Source of the DNA: Oscillibacter valericigenes
GTDB taxonomy: Bacteria; Bacillota; Clostridia; Oscillospirales; Oscillospiraceae
DNA: 33,722 nt
NCBI RefSeq assembly: GCF_021531915.1
Contig: NZ_JAFBIV010000022.1
Span: forward strand, 1-33,722
Direction of reading: 5' to 3'
Shown: positions 23,235 through 31,287 of the stretch, one piece after another
Layout: every line of letters begins with the position of its first letter
How positions within the stretch are numbered: position 1 is the stretch's first letter
The notes under the pieces: model-generated
Database searches by the model: none
Told to the model about the DNA's origin: nothing
The model's input: only the letters and a program-made list of their open reading frames with translations
Translations under genes and position numbers: made by a program

Positions 23235-24155
23235 ATGTCCAGAAATCTGATCGACATTGTGGACCTGTCCGTGGAGGAGATCAATGAACTGATCGCCACC
23301 GCTGAGGACATCATCGAAAACCCTGTCAAGTACCAGGACGCCTGTGCCCACAAGCAGCTGGCCACCCTGTTCTTTGAGCCCTCCACCCGCACCCGCCTCT
23401 CCTTTGAATCCGCTATGCTGGGTTTAGGCGGCAGCGTGCTGGGCTTCTCCTCCGCTTCCTCCAGCTCCACCGCCAAGGGCGAGACCGTGGGCGACACCAT
23501 CCACACCGTCAGCTGCTACGCCGACATCATCGCCATGCGCCACCCCAAGGAAGGCGCTCCCCTGGCCGCCGCCCAGGTGGCCGAGGTGCCCATCATCAAC
23601 GCCGGTGACGGCGGCCACAACCACCCCACCCAGACCCTCACCGACCTGCTGACCATCCATCGGGAAAAGGGCCGTCTGGACAATTTCACCATCGGCTTCT
23701 GCGGCGACCTGAAATTCGGTCGTACCGTTCATTCCCTGGTGAACGCCCTGAGCCGCTATGAGAACATCAACTTCGTCCTCATCTCCCCCCTGGAGCTGAA
23801 ACTGCCCCGCTATGTGAAGGAGGAGGCCCTGAAAAAGAAGGGCATCCCCTACACCCAGACCACCGATCTGGAATCCGTCATCCCCCAGCTGGACATTCTG
23901 TACATGACCCGCGTCCAGAAGGAGCGCTTCTTCAACGAGGAGGACTACCTGCGCTTGAAGGACAGCTACATCCTGACCCCGGAAAAGCTGGAGACTGCCA
24001 AGCCGGACCTGTCCATCCTGCACCCCCTGCCCCGTGTCAATGAGATCTCCGTGGCGGTGGACAAGGATCCCCGGGCCGCCTACTGGCGCCAGGTGAAGAA
24101 CGGCAAGTTCATCCGCATGGCCCTGATCCTCAAGCTGCTGGGCATCGAAGTGTAA
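23235..24155 (+). CDS. pyrB: aspartate carbamoyltransferase catalytic chain
   Basis: 306 residues; condenses carbamoyl phosphate with aspartate. The carbamoyl-phosphate motif [13 protein letters not shown] (46-58) and HPLPRVNEI near the C-terminus are diagnostic. The frame is open from 23121 inside pyrE, but GAGGAGGAAG precedes the ATG at 23235. With PyrI downstream it should form the class B holoenzyme (c6r6) with nucleotide feedback control. A perfect inverted repeat begins at the base after its stop. Confidence 0.97.
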   Translation: MSRNLIDIVDLSVEEINELIATAEDIIENPVKYQDACAHKQLATLFFEPSTRTRLSFESAMLGLGGSVLGFSSASSSSTAKGETVGDTIHTVSCYADIIAMRHPKEGAPLAAAQVAEVPIINAGDGGHNHPTQTLTDLLTIHREKGRLDNFTIGFCGDLKFGRTVHSLVNALSRYENINFVLISPLELKLPRYVKEEALKKKGIPYTQTTDLESVIPQLDILYMTRVQKERFFNEEDYLRLKDSYILTPEKLETAKPDLSILHPLPRVNEISVAVDKDPRAAYWRQVKNGKFIRMALILKLLGIEV

Positions 24156-24179
24156 TTCTTTTTCTTGAAAGAAAAAGAA
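24156..24179. repeat. perfect inverted repeat abutting the pyrB stop
   Basis: TTCTTTTTCTT (24156-24166) and AAGAAAAAGAA (24169-24179) are exact complements separated by GA. The stem is A/T-rich, so a weak RNA hairpin. It lies between pyrB and pyrI and might adjust the PyrB:PyrI ratio, or it may be a dispersed element. Confidence 0.5.
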
Positions 24180-24264
24180 CCAAAAAAACTTTATTGCGTT
24201 ACCAAGTCTTAATCTCCTCCAACTCTTACGCTCGACAACGAAAGCCTCTAAAAAGGAGTAACAT

Positions 24265-24690
24265 ATGAATATCGACAGCATCCAAAACGGCGTGGTCCTG
24301 GACCACATCCAGGCCGGCAAAAGCATGGACATCTACAAGTACCTCCATCTGGACGAGCTGGACTGCCAGGTGGCGATCATCAAAAACGCCCGCAGCGAGC
24401 ACATGGGCAAGAAGGACATCATCAAGATCGACTATCCCCTGGACCTGGATCTGGACGTGCTGGGCTACATTGACTCCAACATTACCGTCAACATTATCCG
24501 TGACGGCAAGCGGGTGGAAAAGAAGCACCTGGAGCTGCCCCACAAGCTGGTGAATGTCATCCACTGCAAGAACCCCCGCTGCATCACGGTCAGCGAGTCC
24601 CAGCTGGACGCTATCTTCCTGCTGAGCGACCCTGTGAAGCACACCTACCGCTGTGCTTACTGCGAAACGGCCATCGACAAGAAGTTTTAA
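24265..24690 (+). CDS. pyrI: aspartate carbamoyltransferase regulatory chain
   Basis: 141 residues; binds nucleotides and transmits allosteric control to PyrB. N-terminal allosteric domain (~1-95), then a zinc domain with four cysteines, C101, C106, C130 and C133 (HCKNPRC and YRCAYC), which holds the contact with the catalytic chain. AAAAAGGAG precedes the ATG. Last gene of the pyr operon, with a strong terminator. carAB and pyrR are not in the window. Confidence 0.96.
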   Translation: MNIDSIQNGVVLDHIQAGKSMDIYKYLHLDELDCQVAIIKNARSEHMGKKDIIKIDYPLDLDLDVLGYIDSNITVNIIRDGKRVEKKHLELPHKLVNVIHCKNPRCITVSESQLDAIFLLSDPVKHTYRCAYCETAIDKKF

Positions 24691-24693
24691 AAA

Positions 24694-24741
24694 TCAAAAA
24701 AGAAGGACCTGTTCCCCAGGGAACAGGTCCTTCTTTTTTGA
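24694..24741. terminator. bidirectional terminator after pyrI
   Basis: About 22-bp stem: 24694-24715 pairs with 24720-24741, with A-run and T-run flanks on both strands. It ends pyrI (plus) and the radical SAM gene (minus). Confidence 0.93.
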
Positions 24742-24747
24742 CAGTCT

Positions 24748-25617
24748 TTACAACCCCCGCCATTCTTCGGGGCGCAGGCGGCTCAGGTCGTGCTCGGCCG
24801 CGTCGATAGTCCGGAGCATGGCTTCCTGGTCGCCGTTGAGGGTCCCCTTCAGCACCAGGTAGTTGCTGGCATGGTTCATGCGGAACACGCTGCCGGGGCT
24901 ATCCAGGTTCTCCACCAGCAGGCGGGTCTCCTCCAACACCTGGGGCTGGGTCAGAAGCTGGAATTTACCCTCACGAACCCAGTCGTACAGGGGCGTGCCC
25001 GGCTCCACCATCAGCGTCAGCATGCCGATATACTCCGGGTTCATGGCATTGAAGGCCTTTGCAGTCTCGATGGCGTGCTGCTCCAGCAACTCCGGTCCGC
25101 CCAGGCCGGTGATGGCGGTGACGGACAGGGCAATGCCGTTCCGGCGGACCTTCCGGCCCATCTCGATGATCTCCGCCGCCGGGTGGCCCTTCCGCATCAG
25201 CTTCAGAACCTCGTCACTGCCGGACTCCAGGCCCATATAGACCATGGTAAGTCCCTTGGCCCGGAGCGTCTGCAGTTCCTCGTCGGTGCGGATGCGGATG
25301 GAGGCAGGCGAGGCGTAGCTGGTGACCCGCTGGCACTCCGGGAACAGCTCCCGGATAGTGTCCAGAATGGTGTACAGCTCGGAGGCCTTCCGCACCAGGG
25401 CGTCGCCGTCCGCCAGGAACACCTTGTCCACATGGCGGTATCTTTGACGGGCCATGTGGAAGTCCTCCAGCACCTCCTCCAGAGGCCGCAGGGCAAACCG
25501 CTTTTCCTTATACATGCTGCAGAAGGCACAGGTATTGTGGCTGCATCCGTAGGTCACCTGGACGATAAGGCTGTACGCCTCAGAGGGGGGGCGGTAGACG
25601 GCTCCGTAATATCTCAT
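24748..25617 (-). CDS. radical SAM protein with CX4CX2C cluster motif
   Basis: 289 residues. The 4Fe-4S/SAM motif is C25-x4-C30-x2-C33 (YGCSHNTCAFCSMYK), one residue longer than the usual CX3CX2C. Downstream blocks VFLADGDAL, MGLESGSDEVL and a GLGG segment fit an Elp3-like radical SAM core. Reaction is unknown. The open frame extends to 25794, but the ATG at 25617 overlaps the aminotransferase stop by four bases (ATGA) and begins at the conserved region, so I use it. It is probably coupled to that gene. Confidence 0.85.
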   Translation of the reverse strand: MRYYGAVYRPPSEAYSLIVQVTYGCSHNTCAFCSMYKEKRFALRPLEEVLEDFHMARQRYRHVDKVFLADGDALVRKASELYTILDTIRELFPECQRVTSYASPASIRIRTDEELQTLRAKGLTMVYMGLESGSDEVLKLMRKGHPAAEIIEMGRKVRRNGIALSVTAITGLGGPELLEQHAIETAKAFNAMNPEYIGMLTLMVEPGTPLYDWVREGKFQLLTQPQVLEETRLLVENLDSPGSVFRMNHASNYLVLKGTLNGDQEAMLRTIDAAEHDLSRLRPEEWRGL

Positions 25618-26885
25618 AGGCCTAATTTCTCCAGTGCGGCCAGCTTCAGGCAGACACACAGCACGGCGATGGCCTGCTCCAGTTCCTCGACCGGGGGCAG
25701 AGACGGAGCAATACGGATATTGCTGTCCTGGGGGTCCTTGCCGTAGGGGAAGGTGGCGCCTGCGCTGGTCATGGTGACGCCGGCCTCCTTGCACAGCGCC
25801 AGGGTCCGTTTGGCAGTACCGGGCATGGCATTCAGGGAGACGAAGTAGCCGCCCTTGGGACGGCGCCAGTCGGCAATACCGGTGGGAGCCACCTCCCGGT
25901 CCAGTGTCTCCACCACGCAGCGGAACTTGGGTCCCATGATGGTCGCCCGCTGGCGCATCATCTCCAGCATATGCGCCTTGTTCTGCAGAAACAGCACCTG
26001 CCGCTGCTGATTGACCTTGTCAAAGCCGATGGTCTGGATGTCAATGAGCTTCTTCATGTAAGCGATGTTTGCCTCGGAGCAGGCAAAGCAGGCAATGCCG
26101 GCGCCGGGCAGGGTGATCTTGGAGGTAGAGAAGAACTCAAAGACCATGTCAGGATTGCCATTCTCGGCGCACAGGGCCAGCATATCGGGGAAGGGAATAA
26201 AGTCCCCCTCAAACTCGTGGATGCAGTAGGCGTTATCCCACATGATGAGGAAGTCGGGCGCGGCGGGCTTCAGGGCCGCCATGCGGTGAATGACCCGGTC
26301 GGAGAAGATGATGCCCTCAGGGTTGGAGAACTTGGGCACACACCAGATACCCTTCACGGCGGGGTCCTTCACAGCCTCCTCCACGGCATCCATGTCAGGG
26401 CCTTCATCGGTCATGGGGATGGAGACCAGCTCAAAGCCGAAAGTCTCGGTGACCTTGAAATGGCGGTCATAGCCGGGCACGGGGCACAGCCACTTGACAG
26501 TCTCCTCCTTGCACCAGGGGCGGGGGCTGTGCAGCAGGCCGTGGGTATAGGCCTTGCTGATGGTATCATACATCAGCTGCAGGCTGGAGTTGCCGCCCAC
26601 AAATACCTGCTCCGGGCGGCAGCCCAGAACCTCCGCAAAGAGCCGCTTGGCAGAGGGGATACCGGTCAACTCACCATAGGTCCGCACATCGATGCCGTCG
26701 GTGACATAATCGGCGGGATCACGCATCAGATCAAAAATACCGTTGGCCAGGTCGAGCTGCTGCTTGCTGGGCTTACCGCGGGCCATGTTCAGATTCAGGC
26801 CCTTTGCCTTCAGGTCATCGAATTCCTTCTGCAGGCGGGCGTATTCCGCCTTGCGTTCTTCCGCACTCATCTGTGAGTATGTCAT
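25614..26885 (-). CDS. PLP-dependent aminotransferase (aspartate aminotransferase type)
   Basis: 423-residue fold-type I aminotransferase of the MocR-like aspartate aminotransferase subgroup. PLP lysine is K256 in STSKITLPGAG; D217 and Y220 in WDNAYCIHEF hold the cofactor. NMARGKPSKQQLDL near the N-terminus and RPKGGYFVS near the C-terminus are typical. Likely moves an amino group between aspartate or a similar amino acid and 2-oxoglutarate in the cytoplasm. AAAGGATG lies before the ATG, with a promoter at 26928-26957. Confidence 0.9.
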   Translation of the reverse strand: MTYSQMSAEERKAEYARLQKEFDDLKAKGLNLNMARGKPSKQQLDLANGIFDLMRDPADYVTDGIDVRTYGELTGIPSAKRLFAEVLGCRPEQVFVGGNSSLQLMYDTISKAYTHGLLHSPRPWCKEETVKWLCPVPGYDRHFKVTETFGFELVSIPMTDEGPDMDAVEEAVKDPAVKGIWCVPKFSNPEGIIFSDRVIHRMAALKPAAPDFLIMWDNAYCIHEFEGDFIPFPDMLALCAENGNPDMVFEFFSTSKITLPGAGIACFACSEANIAYMKKLIDIQTIGFDKVNQQRQVLFLQNKAHMLEMMRQRATIMGPKFRCVVETLDREVAPTGIADWRRPKGGYFVSLNAMPGTAKRTLALCKEAGVTMTSAGATFPYGKDPQDSNIRIAPSLPPVEELEQAIAVLCVCLKLAALEKLGL

Positions 26886-26927
26886 GGTGAGTCATCCTTT
26901 CCTTTTGTGGTATTGAAATTGTTATAC

Positions 26928-26957
26928 AGTATACCTTATATTCCGCATTCCTTGCAA
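26928..26957 (-). promoter_or_regulatory. sigma-A promoter of the aminotransferase operon
   Basis: Minus strand: TTGCAA (26952-26957), 18 bases, TATACT (26928-26933). Confidence 0.7.
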
Positions 26958-26991
26958 GATGTGTTTCATTGTCAAATTCCACACAAAAATT

Positions 26992-27031
26992 CACGCCTTT
27001 GCCGGTTTTTTCCGGCGAAGGCGTGTTTTTT
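26992..27031. terminator. terminator of the cysteine-rich small gene
   Basis: CACGCCTT-T-GCCGG (26992-27005) pairs with CCGGC-G-AAGGCGTG (27012-27025), with T-runs on both strands (plus 27026-27031; minus AATTTTTG). The gene that needs it is the minus-strand ORF at 27086. Confidence 0.8.
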
Positions 27032-27047
27032 GCGAAATCGCTTCTTC

Positions 27048-27075
27048 TTTATCAGGTTGCATTTATCAGGCTGCA
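27048..27075. repeat. two tandem 14-bp repeats
   Basis: TTTATCAGGTTGCA and TTTATCAGGCTGCA lie back to back, differing at one base, in the 3' untranslated part of the cysteine-rich gene. No role is evident. Confidence 0.6.
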
Positions 27076-27085
27076 CTACCGAAGG

Positions 27086-27427
27086 TCATCCGGCGCAGTT
27101 CTCCGCCCCATCGGCAGTTCCGGCACAGGCAATGGTGAGGTCATTGGGCTCCACCGTCGCACCAAACCGGATAGGAACGGTCACGCAGACCCGCTGGGTG
27201 ACCGTCACGAGACAGGCCGCGCCGTCTGTCGCCGTCTCGCAGTCGACCCGGGGCGACCCCTGACATGTAACGATTGCTGCACCCACGGTGGCCGTAGGGG
27301 TCAGCGTCAGCGCCTGGGCAACGTCCACACACTGCATTCCGACCTTACTGCATCCCCCCACAGGGCAGGATTCCTCCCCCTGATAGGGCAGGATGGGCTC
27401 ATGCTCATAGGCCTCATTGATTCTCAA
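27086..27427 (-). CDS. 113-residue cysteine-rich protein of unknown function
   Basis: From TTG 27427 (MRINEAYEHEPILP), with GAGGGG six bases upstream; the frame is open further back but with nothing protein-like. Nine cysteines are spread along the chain (C21, C26, C33, C55, C63, C72, C81, C101, C111). The body is rich in Thr/Val with a beta-strand pattern (LTLTPTATVGAA, CLVTVTQRVCVTVPIRFGA). No signal peptide or membrane helix. The composition resembles small spore-surface or structural beta proteins of clostridia, but I cannot name a family. It has its own terminator and is divergent from the MATE gene. Confidence 0.72.
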   Translation of the reverse strand: MRINEAYEHEPILPYQGEESCPVGGCSKVGMQCVDVAQALTLTPTATVGAAIVTCQGSPRVDCETATDGAACLVTVTQRVCVTVPIRFGATVEPNDLTIACAGTADGAENCAG

Positions 27428-27674
27428 AAGGATCCCCTCGTTTCCCGAAAATTGTACCCAACAGGATACGCTCCATTCTATGCGGAATCCCCGTCCTGCG
27501 TTCCGGGAGGCCCCCTCGGGTATCAGGCGGCAGGCATCTGCCCCAGCCTGGGCTCCCTTGTGAAGCGCAGGCAGCATTCCCTATGAAAAAACACTTTCCC
27601 CATGATTCCGAAATGTGTTATACTGTATAAAAGTCATGTAAATTCTCAGGAAAGAAAGGCGAACACAGCACGAT

Positions 27675-29036
27675 ATGGACGAAAAGCAGGAACAGAAATT
27701 TCAGGAGATGACCACCGCGCCCGTGGGGCGTCTGATCTGCAGACTGGCGGTCCCCTGCATTATCAGCATGCTCATCACCTCGTTTTACAACATGGCGGAT
27801 ACCTTCTTCGTGGGCATGCTGAAGAGCAATGCGGCCACCGGCGCCGTTGGCGTGGTGTTCTCCATGATGGCCATTATCCAGGCCACCGGCTTCTTCTTCG
27901 GCCACGGCAGCGGCAACTTCATCTCCCGGGAGCTGGGCAAGCACAACCATGAGGACGCCTCCAATATGGCCGCAACCGGCTTCTTCTCCGCTCTGGCCTT
28001 CGGCCTGCTGATCTGCATACTGGGACAGCTGTTTCTGGAGCCTCTGGCCTATCTGCTGGGTTCCACGGACACCATTTTGCCCTATGCCAAGGCCTATCTG
28101 CGGGTCATTCTCCTGGGCGCCCCCTGGATGACGGCCTCCCTGGTGCTGAACAATCAGCTGCGCTTTCAGGGCAGCGCCTTTTACGGCATGATCGGCATTG
28201 CCAGCGGCGCGGTGCTGAATATCGGGCTGGACCCTCTGCTGATTTTCGTCTTTGACCTGGGGGTGGCCGGCGCCGCCTGGGCTACCATCATCAGCCAGTT
28301 CGTCAGCTTCTGCCTGCTGCTGGCAGGCTGCTCCAGAGGCGGCAACCTGCGCATCCGCATCTCCCGGGTCCAGCTGAAATGGTCCTACTATGCCATGATC
28401 GTCAAGGGCGGCCTGCCCTCCCTGGCCCGCCAGGGGCTGGCCAGCGTGGCCACCATCTGTCTGAACCAGGCGGCCCGCCCCTTTGGAGACGCCGCCATCG
28501 CCGCCATGGGCGTGGTGCAGCGCATCGCCATGTTCGGCGCCTCCGCCATGATCGGCTTCGGCCAGGGCTTCCAGCCCTTCTGCGGCTTCAACTACGGTGC
28601 CAGGCTCTATGACCGGGTGAAAAAAGCCTTCTGGTTCTGCTTCAAGAGCTCCACCGCCTTCCTGCTGGCGGTCTCCGCCCTGGGCTTCGCCTTTGCCCCC
28701 CAGCTTGTGGCCCTGTTCCGGGATGACCCGGAGGTCATTGCCATCGGCACCGCCGCCCTGCGGTTTCAGTGTCTCACCTTTGCCGCCCACGGCTGGGTGG
28801 TCATGAGCAATATGATGCTCCAGACCATCGGCCGTACGGTGCCTGCAACTTTCCTGGCTATGGCCCGCCAGGGGATCTTCTTTATTCCCCTTGTGTGGAT
28901 TCTCTCCTCCACCTTGGGCCTCTTGGGTATCCAGATGACCCAGATGGTCTCCGATCTTCTGACTCTGGCCTGCGCCATTCCCATTCAGCTTCACTCGCTG
29001 CGGACTCTGGACCGGCAGGATCGGTCCGGTCTGTGA
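27675..29036 (+). CDS. MATE-family efflux transporter
   Basis: 453-residue inner-membrane protein with about 12 hydrophobic helices in two halves. It resembles the MepA-like branch: VGRLICRLAVPCIISMLITSFYN at the N-terminus, GHGSGNFISRELG, and QGFQPFCGFNYGA in the second half. Likely Na+- or H+-driven export of cationic drugs or metabolites; substrate unknown. A TATACT -10 (27619-27624) lies upstream with a poor -35. The ribosome site (AAAGG) is rather far from the ATG. A terminator follows. Confidence 0.92.
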   Translation: MDEKQEQKFQEMTTAPVGRLICRLAVPCIISMLITSFYNMADTFFVGMLKSNAATGAVGVVFSMMAIIQATGFFFGHGSGNFISRELGKHNHEDASNMAATGFFSALAFGLLICILGQLFLEPLAYLLGSTDTILPYAKAYLRVILLGAPWMTASLVLNNQLRFQGSAFYGMIGIASGAVLNIGLDPLLIFVFDLGVAGAAWATIISQFVSFCLLLAGCSRGGNLRIRISRVQLKWSYYAMIVKGGLPSLARQGLASVATICLNQAARPFGDAAIAAMGVVQRIAMFGASAMIGFGQGFQPFCGFNYGARLYDRVKKAFWFCFKSSTAFLLAVSALGFAFAPQLVALFRDDPEVIAIGTAALRFQCLTFAAHGWVVMSNMMLQTIGRTVPATFLAMARQGIFFIPLVWILSSTLGLLGIQMTQMVSDLLTLACAIPIQLHSLRTLDRQDRSGL

Positions 29037-29062
29037 GGTCCGTGAACCGCAATAACAGGCAG

Positions 29063-29087
29063 CCGCCCCCTCGCGGGGCGGTTTTTT
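29063..29087 (+). terminator. intrinsic terminator after the MATE gene
   Basis: CCGCCCC (29063-29069) pairs with GGGGCGG (29075-29081), then six T. Confidence 0.9.
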
Positions 29088-29095
29088 CCTCTCCC

Positions 29096-29274
29096 AACGC
29101 AAACGCTTGCGTTATCTTTTGTGAAAACGCTATTCTTTTTATAGTATGATTTGTTGAAAATGTCAATTTTTCTAAAGGCTCTTGACTTTATACATACTTT
29201 CATCCATAATGTGCACAGTCCAAGGAAGAAAAACCTTGGTTTTTATTTCCCCTATTTTCGAAAACGTTTGCGAA
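29096..29274 (+). promoter_or_regulatory. promoters and LacI-type palindromes before pit
   Basis: Two candidate promoters: TTGTGA-17-TAGTAT (29119-29147) and TTGACT-17-CATAAT (29182-29210). Three LacI/CcpA-like sites: AACGCAAACGCTTGCGTT (29096-29113), TGAAAACGCTATTC (29122-29135, inside the first promoter) and TTCGAAAACGTTTGCGAA (29257-29274, in the leader). A short hairpin CCAAGG/CCTTGG (29220-29239) followed by TTTTTATTT begins at the start of the second transcript and could be a weak attenuator. Confidence 0.6.
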
Positions 29275-29317
29275 GAAAGTACTATTTATCTTAGAGAAGG
29301 GATGTGTAAAAACAACC

Positions 29318-30331
29318 ATGGCACTGTCCTTCTGGATCCTGATTGCGCTGGTCTTTGTATTTACGTATGTAAACGGCTTCCACGATGGATGCAATGTCGT
29401 TGCCACCCTGATTGCCAGCCGCGCCATGAAACCCCACCCGGCCCTGGCCTGGGCCGCTGTGGTGGAGCTGCTCTCCCCCTTCGCCATTCTGGTGGTGGGC
29501 TCCAGCGTATCCGACACCATAAAAAAATTGGTAGGCGAATCCTTCTACACTGACCCCGCCATGCGCAGTACGGCGCTGGCCTTTATCACAGCAGGCATCC
29601 TGGCCGCTATTCTGTGGAACGTCACCACCTGGCGGTTCGGTATCCCGGCGTCCTCCTCCCACGCGCTGATCGGCGGCGTGGTGGGTGCAGGTCTGGCGGC
29701 TTTCGGCACCGGCGCCATCTCCTGGAGCTACTTCTGGGGAAAGGTGGTCCTGATGATCTTCCTGACCCCCGTCATCAGCTTCATTGTTGGCTTCCTGATT
29801 CTGAAGCTGCTCCTGCTGCTGACACGAAACGCCGGTGTGGGCATCAACAAATTCTTTACATACGCCCAGTGGTTTAACATGACCTTCCTGGCTTTCAACC
29901 ACTCCTTCAACGACTCTCAGAAATCCATCGGCATCGTGATGATCCTGCTGGGCATTTACGGCGGCAGCGTGGACGCCATTCCCGTGTGGGCCATTGCCTG
30001 CGCCGCGCTGTGCCTGTCCTGCGGCATCGCTTTCGGCGGCTTCAAGATCATCAAAACCGTGGGCACCGGAATCTACAAGGTCCAGCCCATCCATTCCTTC
30101 GCCTCTCAGCTCACCGCCGGCGCTGTGATCCTGTCCGCCTCCCTGCTGGGCGCCCCTGTGTCTGCCAGCCAGATCGTGTCCTCCTCCATCATGGGTGTGG
30201 GCTCTGCAGAGCGGTACAAGGCCGTCCACTGGAACGTGGCGAAAAAAATCCTGCTCTCCTGGTTCATCACCATCCCCATCGCCGGTACGCTGGGTGCCAT
30301 TCTCTACTTTGGATTCTCTATGATTTTCTGA
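29318..30331 (+). CDS. pit: PiT-family inorganic phosphate transporter
   Basis: 337-residue membrane protein with about ten helices; cation-coupled phosphate uptake. The two PiT signature repeats are present: VNGFHDGCNVVATLIASRAM near the N-terminus (commonly GFHDAAN elsewhere) and NHSFNDSQKSIG at about residue 190, with FGIPASSSHALIGG. Translation from the ATG at 29318 has a weak ribosome site (AAGGG about 17 bases upstream). A PhoU-like gene follows after 19 bases, a common pairing for this family. Confidence 0.93.
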   Translation: MALSFWILIALVFVFTYVNGFHDGCNVVATLIASRAMKPHPALAWAAVVELLSPFAILVVGSSVSDTIKKLVGESFYTDPAMRSTALAFITAGILAAILWNVTTWRFGIPASSSHALIGGVVGAGLAAFGTGAISWSYFWGKVVLMIFLTPVISFIVGFLILKLLLLLTRNAGVGINKFFTYAQWFNMTFLAFNHSFNDSQKSIGIVMILLGIYGGSVDAIPVWAIACAALCLSCGIAFGGFKIIKTVGTGIYKVQPIHSFASQLTAGAVILSASLLGAPVSASQIVSSSIMGVGSAERYKAVHWNVAKKILLSWFITIPIAGTLGAILYFGFSMIF

Positions 30332-30350
30332 CAAAGAGGTGTGTTACACA

Positions 30351-30950
30351 ATGTTTAAACGGAAAGAAAGTCTCAATTTCTATGCTCTTCTGATCCAGCA
30401 GGCCCAGGTCATCCGCGACGCAGTGGCGGCCCTTTGTGCCTTCTGTGAGGATCCCACCCAGGAAAAGGGCGATTTCGTCAAGGTCAAGGAAAAGGAAGCT
30501 GACACCATCCGCCGTCAGCTGGTGGAAGACATCAACCGCACCTTCATCACCCCCATTGACCGGGACGACCTCTATCGTCTCTCCACCTCCATCGACGATC
30601 TGGCCGACTACGCCTGGACCACGGTGAAAGAAGTCCGCATCTATGATATCCAGCCCGACGAACACCTGCTGGCCATGTCCAGAACACTGCTGCAGATGGC
30701 CGATGGCCTGTTGATCTGCATGCAGAAGCTGGAAAAGGACCACGCCGGCGTGGCCGCAGAGGCCACCAAGGTCAAGAAGCTGGAAAACGCCCTGAACGTA
30801 CAGTTCCATCAGTCCATCGCAGAGCTGTTCGAGACTGATGATATCAAGAAGATCCTGAAATATCGGGAAATCTACAGCCATATGAACCATGCCGCGGACA
30901 AGGGCGATTTCAGCGCCGACATTCTGCTGGACATCGTGGTCAAGCTCTGA
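30351..30950 (+). CDS. PhoU-like DUF47 protein
   Basis: 199-residue all-helical cytoplasmic protein, TIGR00153/DUF47 type. Features: KVKEKEADTIRRQLVEDINRTFITPIDRDDLYRLSTSIDDLADYA, with the E/D-rich helices that bind metal in PhoU folds. It usually partners PiT transporters and tunes their activity. The ATG at 30351 (MFKRKESLNFY) is chosen over an in-frame GTG at 30339. Codon use and spacing fit an operon with pit. Confidence 0.93.
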   Translation: MFKRKESLNFYALLIQQAQVIRDAVAALCAFCEDPTQEKGDFVKVKEKEADTIRRQLVEDINRTFITPIDRDDLYRLSTSIDDLADYAWTTVKEVRIYDIQPDEHLLAMSRTLLQMADGLLICMQKLEKDHAGVAAEATKVKKLENALNVQFHQSIAELFETDDIKKILKYREIYSHMNHAADKGDFSADILLDIVVKL

Positions 30951-30962
30951 TTCGTTTCCCCG

Positions 30963-30994
30963 CAGTGCGGTCCAACGCCGTACTGTCTTTTCTC
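30963..30994 (+). terminator. candidate terminator after the PhoU-like gene
   Basis: CAGTGCGG (30963-30970) pairs with CCGTACTG (30978-30985, one G-U), followed by TCTTTTCTCC. Confidence 0.6.
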
Positions 30995-31001
30995 CTTCCT
31001 T

Positions 31002-31048
31002 CCAATGCACAAGCCCCACGCTTTTTAAGCGTGGGGCTTGTGCATTGG
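31002..31048. repeat. 22-bp perfect hairpin
   Basis: Arms 31002-31023 and 31027-31048 are exact complements with a TTT loop. No T-tract follows on either strand. It lies between the PhoU-like terminator and the transketolase promoter. It is longer and more perfect than any intrinsic terminator in the window except the one after pyrI. Confidence 0.75.
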
Positions 31049-31095
31049 GGGCTATAAAAAAGTTCCGGTTTTCCTTGTTAAAAAGCAAACGTTCA

Positions 31096-31125
31096 TTGAC
31101 TATCCGGTATGTTCTGCTGTAAAAT
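31096..31125 (+). promoter_or_regulatory. sigma-A promoter of the transketolase operon
   Basis: TTGACT (31096-31101), 18 bases, TAAAAT (31120-31125). CTGTA-AAA-TACAG (31116-31128) overlaps the -10 and could be an operator. The ~155-base leader contains a CAAACG/CGTTTG dyad (31153-31172) and GAGCGG/CCGCTC (31206-31238) followed by TTTT, a possible attenuator. Confidence 0.65.
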
Positions 31126-31287
31126 ACAGTCAAGGATGCTTCAAACCCATGGCAAACGATTACCTGCGTTTGTGTGTCCCTACACAGCCTCCCTTCTTCC
31201 AAGGGGAGCGGCGTATTCCATGATTTTGCGCTCCGCTCTTTTCCGGGGCCCGGCGCTCATTTTGAAAAGGAAAGGAAGACACACCCC

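Noticed and set aside
31126..31287. T-box or other known riboswitch in the transketolase leader
   Set aside because: No T-box core sequence or other conserved aptamer found; only short dyads that could arise by chance.
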